A DNA stretch of 25,993 bases from JBCDBL01 sp039183635 (GTDB lineage Bacteria > Pseudomonadota > Alphaproteobacteria > Caulobacterales > Parvularculaceae): assembly GCA_039183635.1 (NCBI GenBank), contig JBCDBL010000057.1, forward strand, positions 1-25,993, read 5' to 3'. The notes beneath the pieces are model-generated. The model saw nothing but the letters and a program-made list of their open reading frames with translations. It was not told the DNA's origin and did no database searches. The position numbers were made by a program, and so were the translations under genes. Position 1 is the stretch's first letter. Each line of letters opens with the position of its first letter. Positions 22,099 through 25,993 of this stretch are shown here, piece by piece.

Positions 22099-24186
22099 TT
22101 AATAACGGAAGCGGATACGTCCGACGATCGAACGGGGCGACCCTGGCGTTGCGATAAGGCCGCCAAAATCTTGGATAAGCAATGGGTAGTATTCGTCAAA
22201 TAGGTTTTCAACTTCTAGCGATACCGTAAACTGATTAACAGTCACTCCAGCGCTGATATTGGCTAAGTGATAGCTGTCCACCTCAGTGGCGGGATTATTG
22301 GCGTCGCTTGAGAAAAAGCTATCAACAAAACGCCAGCGTCCCCTGATGAAACCAGAAATGTTGTTCGTAATGGGTTGAGAATAGTCAATTCCGACCGTGG
22401 AACGGAAGTTAGATGCTAGCCCAAATTCATTGCCGCTCGCGTCAACATCGACATCTTGAAAACTTGTTGTGTCAAACTGGTTAACAACAGCCCCTTTTTG
22501 TTCAGTATCCATATAGGTTGCTGATGCTGAAATGCTGAGGTAATCGTTAACCTTCAGGTTCGTAGACGCCTCAACACCACGCGAATATGAACCTTCGCCG
22601 GCATTTGTGAAGCCTAGAACGCCTCCGCCTGTGCCGGGAACCTGTTCAAAGGTTTGACGATCGTCATAGAGCACATAAAACACGCTGGCGTCAAAGGTCA
22701 GCATGTCGTCAAAGGCGACGCCGCGCACGCCTAAGTCAAAACTATTCGCTGTTTCGCTGCCGACCGCCGGGTCATCATTTTGTACAGAGTAAAGAGAAAA
22801 TGTACCAGGCTTGAAGCCGTTGGACCATGATGCAAACAGTGAAATATCATCCGTAGCACGATAAAGAAGTGCGACGCGCCCAGAGACTTCATTGAAGTTA
22901 AGGTCTTGCGGGTTGTTGAAGACCGATAATCCAAGTGGCGGGAAGACGAAATTCGTTTGGTTGGTGATGACAAAGCCATCTACATTTATCGTTGAATAAC
23001 GCAAACCCGCTGTTATATCCAACGCCGGCGTGAGCGCGTAAGTCGCATCACCAAACACCGCAATCGTTTGTGTGTTTACTTCAGCATCGTATGTTGTGTT
23101 AATGAAAAACGGAATGTCCACAAGTTGGTTTTGGGTAAAATGTTCGTCAAAAAAGTATCCTCCCAACAACCAGTTGAAATTGTCGCCAATGCTGGAGCTT
23201 ACACGAATTTCTTCAGAAAATTGCCGTTGGGTATTCTCAAAAGCAAAAGTAGCCCCAATTTCTGCGAGGTCCTCATATTCGAATTCCCGATACGCTGTTA
23301 TCGAAACCACATCGATATCATCGCCTGAATATTTGATCCGACCAGAAACGCCAAAATTTTCCCGATTAGAAAAGAACTCATCCAACGTATTGAACGTGTA
23401 GCTTTCAAATGGCACATACTGCGCCTCAGCGCCTTGATCATCCGCATAATCAGCAGTGATATCAATGGTAAGAGCGTCTGTCGCGTCAAAACTTAAAACG
23501 CCGCGCAGCCCTACGTTTTCGCTGGGATCAAACTTTTCGCCGGTCAGCTCGTTATCGATGAAGCCCCCGAAATCGCGATACCGTGCGACAAGTTTCGCCC
23601 GAGCGCGATCTGTAATAGGCCCTGAAATATAAGCTTGCACGTCAAGTTCGTCATAGCTTCCGTAGCTAATTTGACCAGCCGCTTCCACTTCATCAGACGG
23701 GCTGCGCGTGATGACGTTAATAGCACCGGCAAGACCGCTTTGACCGAACAGCGTTCCAACAGGGCCCCGGATCACCTCAACACGTTCCACATCAAGTAGA
23801 TCAAAATTAGCAAGATAGCTTGGCAGCGGCACATCATCTAAATAGACGCCGACATTTGAGTCCGTTCCGTTTACGATGTTATCGCCAATGCCGCGAATAA
23901 TAGGCCTGGTAAAAGTGCGTGTACCGCTACTGACGAAACTCAAACTTGGAACCAGCGTCTCTAACTCTGATGTGGATGTAATGCCTTCCTTATCAATCAA
24001 GTCACCATTGACGACAGTTAAACTAAGCGGCACCTCAGTAAGGTCTTGTTCGCGGCGTTGTGCGGTAACCACGATAACGTCAGCCGCTAAAACTGCGCCT
24101 GATGTTGATAGTGTCTGTGCGAAAGCGTAGCTGGCAGGCATCACTGCGGAAAGCGCCAAACCTAATGCTGTAGTTCTAAGTAACAT
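22099..24186 (-). CDS. TonB-dependent receptor, probable iron/siderophore uptake
   Basis: A 695-residue outer-membrane receptor. The signal peptide covers about residues 1-23 (PASYAFAQ). A TonB-box-like DVIVVTAQRREQDL is followed by a plug with VPLSLTVVNGDLIDKEGI, IIRGIGDN, VGVYLDDVPLPSYLANFDLLDVERVEVIRGPVGTLFGQSGLAGAINVITRSP (about 36-162), then a full barrel ending SIVGRIRFRY. Asp/Asn-rich strands and the C-terminal aromatic fit. It has a lower GC content than the tannase region. AGAGGGA precedes the ATG. A Fur-like box lies 167 bp upstream (24353-24372), pointing to iron control. The exact ligand is unknown. Confidence 0.95.
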   Translation of the reverse strand: MLLRTTALGLALSAVMPASYAFAQTLSTSGAVLAADVIVVTAQRREQDLTEVPLSLTVVNGDLIDKEGITSTSELETLVPSLSFVSSGTRTFTRPIIRGIGDNIVNGTDSNVGVYLDDVPLPSYLANFDLLDVERVEVIRGPVGTLFGQSGLAGAINVITRSPSDEVEAAGQISYGSYDELDVQAYISGPITDRARAKLVARYRDFGGFIDNELTGEKFDPSENVGLRGVLSFDATDALTIDITADYADDQGAEAQYVPFESYTFNTLDEFFSNRENFGVSGRIKYSGDDIDVVSITAYREFEYEDLAEIGATFAFENTQRQFSEEIRVSSSIGDNFNWLLGGYFFDEHFTQNQLVDIPFFINTTYDAEVNTQTIAVFGDATYALTPALDITAGLRYSTINVDGFVITNQTNFVFPPLGLSVFNNPQDLNFNEVSGRVALLYRATDDISLFASWSNGFKPGTFSLYSVQNDDPAVGSETANSFDLGVRGVAFDDMLTFDASVFYVLYDDRQTFEQVPGTGGGVLGFTNAGEGSYSRGVEASTNLKVNDYLSISASATYMDTEQKGAVVNQFDTTSFQDVDVDASGNEFGLASNFRSTVGIDYSQPITNNISGFIRGRWRFVDSFFSSDANNPATEVDSYHLANISAGVTVNQFTVSLEVENLFDEYYPLLIQDFGGLIATPGSPRSIVGRIRFRY

Positions 24187-24224
24187 AATTCCCTCTATTC
24201 TTTACAAACCCAATGGACAGCGCC

Positions 24225-24243
24225 AGCTGACGCAACGTCAGCT
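24225..24243. other. Perfect hairpin in TonB-receptor leader
   Basis: AGCTGACG (24225-24232), CAA, CGTCAGCT (24236-24243): a perfect 8-bp inverted repeat with a 3-nt centre, 38-57 bp upstream of the receptor ATG. It could be a repressor site or an mRNA hairpin. A GGGG/CCCC stem follows at about 24261. Confidence 0.4.
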
Positions 24244-24352
24244 TCTTTCAATGACGCAGGGGTGACTCCCCCAAGTCTTCGGGTACGCGACAAACACTCC
24301 AATCAAACGGAAGATTCAAATGCTTACAATTTGCACAAGCGGAGGATCGCAA

Positions 24353-24372
24353 TGCAAATGAGTTGCAATTGC
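24353..24372 (-). promoter_or_regulatory. Fur-like box upstream of TonB receptor
   Basis: TGCAAATGAGTTGCAATTGC contains overlapping inverted repeats (GCAA-atgag-TTGC and GCAATTGC), the form reported for alphaproteobacterial Fur sites upstream of TonB receptor genes. It is 167 bp from the receptor start codon. Confidence 0.5.
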
Positions 24373-24418
24373 GCCGAACGGTCAGCAGCTGTTCTCAACA
24401 AGACGTTGCATTTTTCTG

Positions 24419-24537
24419 GAGCGTGTCGCGCAAAAGTGGGCGCCGGTTTTTGCGCAAAAGGTCGAACACTTGTTCGACTGTCAAAACAAAGACCCAGAGC
24501 ACGCCGGTGTGAATCCAATTAAACGAGACGTGCTTTA
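24419..24537. repeat. Interspersed palindromic repeat, copy 2
   Basis: It matches the element at 828-945 along its whole length (start GAGCGTGTCGCGC, end GACGTGCTTTA). The first hairpin reads GCGCAAAA/TTTTGCGC against GCACAAAA/TTTTGTGC in copy 1, a paired change that keeps the stem. The central palindrome is slightly degraded (GGTCGAACACTTGTTCGACT). It sits between the receptor promoter and an IS5 remnant. Confidence 0.85.
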
Positions 24538-24545
24538 GGCTCGGG

Positions 24546-24810
24546 ACTTATTGATTGAGATAGAATACCATCGTAGCGGCGGTACATATTGTTGAGAAGT
24601 ATGTATGGGCGCGGCGGTCGTACCGGGTTCAAATGCGTTGCATAGATCATCAGAGCGTCATCCACGCCGGCCCCTGACGGCAGATCGGCGAAATGTGATT
24701 GAAAACGCCCAGGCGGCTCCAACGAATAAAGCGATTGTACAAGGCCTTATACGGACTATAATCTGAAGATGCATCGCGCCAGCGCTGTTGAACAAACATT
24801 CCCATGGATT
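24546..24810 (-). pseudogene. IS5-family transposase remnant, frameshifted
   Basis: On the minus strand one frame reads MFVQQRWRDASSDYSPYKALYNRFIRWSRLGVF, the usual start region of IS5/IS427-type transposases (WRDLPxDYGPYxxxYNRFxRWxRxGVF). The match then continues in another frame as FADLPSGAGVDDALMIYATHLNPVRPP, matching the DDE Asp region (MIDATHLKAHRTA) with the catalytic Asp replaced by Tyr. At least one frameshift near 24700-24720 and loss of the rest show it is dead. Boundaries are approximate. It marks past IS activity at the edge of the AT-rich segment. Confidence 0.75.
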
Positions 24811-25254
24811 GGAAGCAATCGACGAATGGTAATCGATTATGAGCGATGCACAAAAACAACGCTGGCGTTCATGCAACTCGTTATGATCAAAACCAGCAAC
24901 CGAAGATTGGCGAGATCTTAATTATGGGACAGGCTCTTATAGCCAAGGTCAGTTTCGGGGAAAAACCCGTCATTTTCCAATTTAAGAGCTACGTCAAAAA
25001 GTGGGCCTTTTACCACATGAGTGATTTGGAAAGGATGTCTAATTTGTGATAAGTAAAGTCATTATTCGTGAAATTGATACGACTTTGAACAATTTTTAAG
25101 TTATTAATTTTCATATGTTTTTTATTATGATTAGTGTGCATTGACTGTATAGGTTTACACTATCACTTAAGTTGTCAATATTATTGATAATAGTTAGTGG
25201 TCTAACAAGACTTTTTCGTGTATTAGCGAAGCGCAAGGGGTATTTGATTTTAAG
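24811..25254. other. AT-rich intergenic stretch
   Basis: A plus-strand frame (24846-25049; internal ATG at 24924) ending SYVKKWAFYHMSDLERMSNL matches no known family. From about 25050 the DNA is strongly AT-rich. TTGACT occurs at 25141-25146, without a good -10 at 17 bp. TCAAT-att-ATTGA, around 25174-25186, is a small inverted repeat. Confidence 0.4.
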
Positions 25255-25993
25255 ATGTATAAGGTAATTATTGAGGCTGTTAAGAGAAACAATAAATACT
25301 TAAAAACCTCCAACGAAGAATTTCAGAGTCGTCAGAAAAAAATTAATACTGAATTAACGGAGCGTCAGAGGCGGTTTCAGGAAAATAAAAAGAGTGCTTA
25401 CAAATTAGTTTTTTCTTATGCGCGCCAACATGCAATTGAGAGCTTACAGGTATGGCCTGCGTGGCCACTAAAATATGCAGATGATACGTGCCAAAGCTAT
25501 TTCACTGGTGAGCCTAACTTACCAGAAGGGGTAGACTATCCTACTGATACCAATGGGAAGCGTTTGCGCTTTTTATTGCAGGTCAATCTTGAAGAGTTTC
25601 CAAAATTCTTAGAACGCAACTCATTACCACAATCAGGAATGCTTTACTTTTTTTGTGGCCATGAAAATGATGCGTACTTCGAACAGCCTAATGACCCAAG
25701 TCAATACCGTATTATCTATCACCCTTCTGTCAAAAAAGGTTATTCACTTCGCAGTGGTTATGCTATGAAGGCAAAACTCGTGCTTAATATCGGAACGGAA
25801 TTTGCAGCGCCTGATTATTATAACGACGATCTAAAGCAACGATTTAATGCTCAATTCTCGCCAGACTTAAATATTATCGGTCATAAAATTGACGATGTCG
25901 AATTTATGAGAGCATTTTCCAATGTTCTGTATTCGTATAGAGATCATATCATAAACAGCAAAAATGGTGACTGGGATAGTTTAGAGAATTCCT
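25255..25993 (+). CDS. DUF1963 (YwqG-like) protein, 3' end off window
   Basis: 246 codons are visible and the frame is open to the edge. Residues about 1-65 are charged and probably helical or coiled (EEFQSRQKKINTELTERQRRF). From about 81 the DUF1963 pattern appears: SYFTGEPNLPEGVDYP, then LRFLLQVNLEEFPKFLERNSLPQSGMLYFFCGHE. Members have no firm enzymatic role; some accompany toxin-immunity or interbacterial systems. ATG 25255 is the first start after an in-frame stop at 25195; AGGGG lies 14 nt upstream, which is far for a Shine-Dalgarno. Base composition is clearly more AT-rich than the left part of the window, which suggests transfer. Confidence 0.8.
   Translation, partial: MYKVIIEAVKRNNKYLKTSNEEFQSRQKKINTELTERQRRFQENKKSAYKLVFSYARQHAIESLQVWPAWPLKYADDTCQSYFTGEPNLPEGVDYPTDTNGKRLRFLLQVNLEEFPKFLERNSLPQSGMLYFFCGHENDAYFEQPNDPSQYRIIYHPSVKKGYSLRSGYAMKAKLVLNIGTEFAAPDYYNDDLKQRFNAQFSPDLNIIGHKIDDVEFMRAFSNVLYSYRDHIINSKNGDWDSLENS

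Noticed and set aside
24187..24418. Cobalamin or other riboswitch in the TonB-receptor leader
   Set aside because: No B12-box or other known riboswitch core was seen; the Fur-like site explains likely control better.
1..25993. CRISPR array
   Set aside because: No regularly spaced short direct repeats were found; the two long repeats are single copies 23.5 kb apart.

Overview
The window looks like chromosomal DNA of an alphaproteobacterium, probably a marine or soil member of the Parvularculales/Caulobacterales/Rhodobacterales-like groups. Pointers are an NDUFS4-type complex I accessory subunit, two large TonB-dependent receptors, a TorF-type porin, a spinster-like MFS carrier, interspersed palindromic repeats, and TGCAA/TTGCA-type Fur-like boxes. 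This placement is inference from gene content; no rRNA or complete tRNA gene was seen.

Left edge (1-480): remains of insertion sequences. A minus-strand IS3-family OrfA start runs off the edge with a nonsense codon at residue 10, and two related IS termini lie in the same orientation. Next come the complex I subunit (521-829), a 118-bp palindromic repeat, and a minus-strand alpha/beta hydrolase. These are followed by an AraC regulator, a TorF-like porin, a chemoreceptor, an NmrA-like NAD(P)-binding protein and a DUF1772 membrane protein.

Middle (8.6-16.4 kb): a catabolic/uptake block. It holds an exported class C beta-lactamase-like serine hydrolase, a convergent exported tannase/feruloyl-esterase-family enzyme, a TonB-dependent receptor and an MFS carrier. 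Together they could hydrolyse an ester outside the cytoplasm and import the products; the substrate is unknown.

Right-centre (16.4-21.0 kb): a redox/metalloid-type block. A MarR repressor with a four-cysteine C-terminal tail is divergent from a small possible lipoprotein, a CxxC thioredoxin-like protein, a CPGC redoxin and a YiiM-like MOSC protein. The intergenic region has palindromic operators and back-to-back promoters that may share one TTGCAA -35 element. Convergent to this operon is a translationally coupled pair: an FAD oxidoreductase with a CCDGECEC tail and an Acr3/bile-acid-symporter-type permease. This suggests thiol or metalloid (possibly arsenic) handling and is the most interesting part of the window.

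Right edge (21.0-26.0 kb): about 1 kb with no recognisable gene, a second TonB-dependent receptor with a Fur-like box upstream (probably iron uptake), a second copy of the palindromic repeat, a frameshifted IS5-family transposase remnant, and an AT-rich segment with a DUF1963 (YwqG-like) gene that runs off the window. The end looks like a horizontally acquired, IS-associated island.
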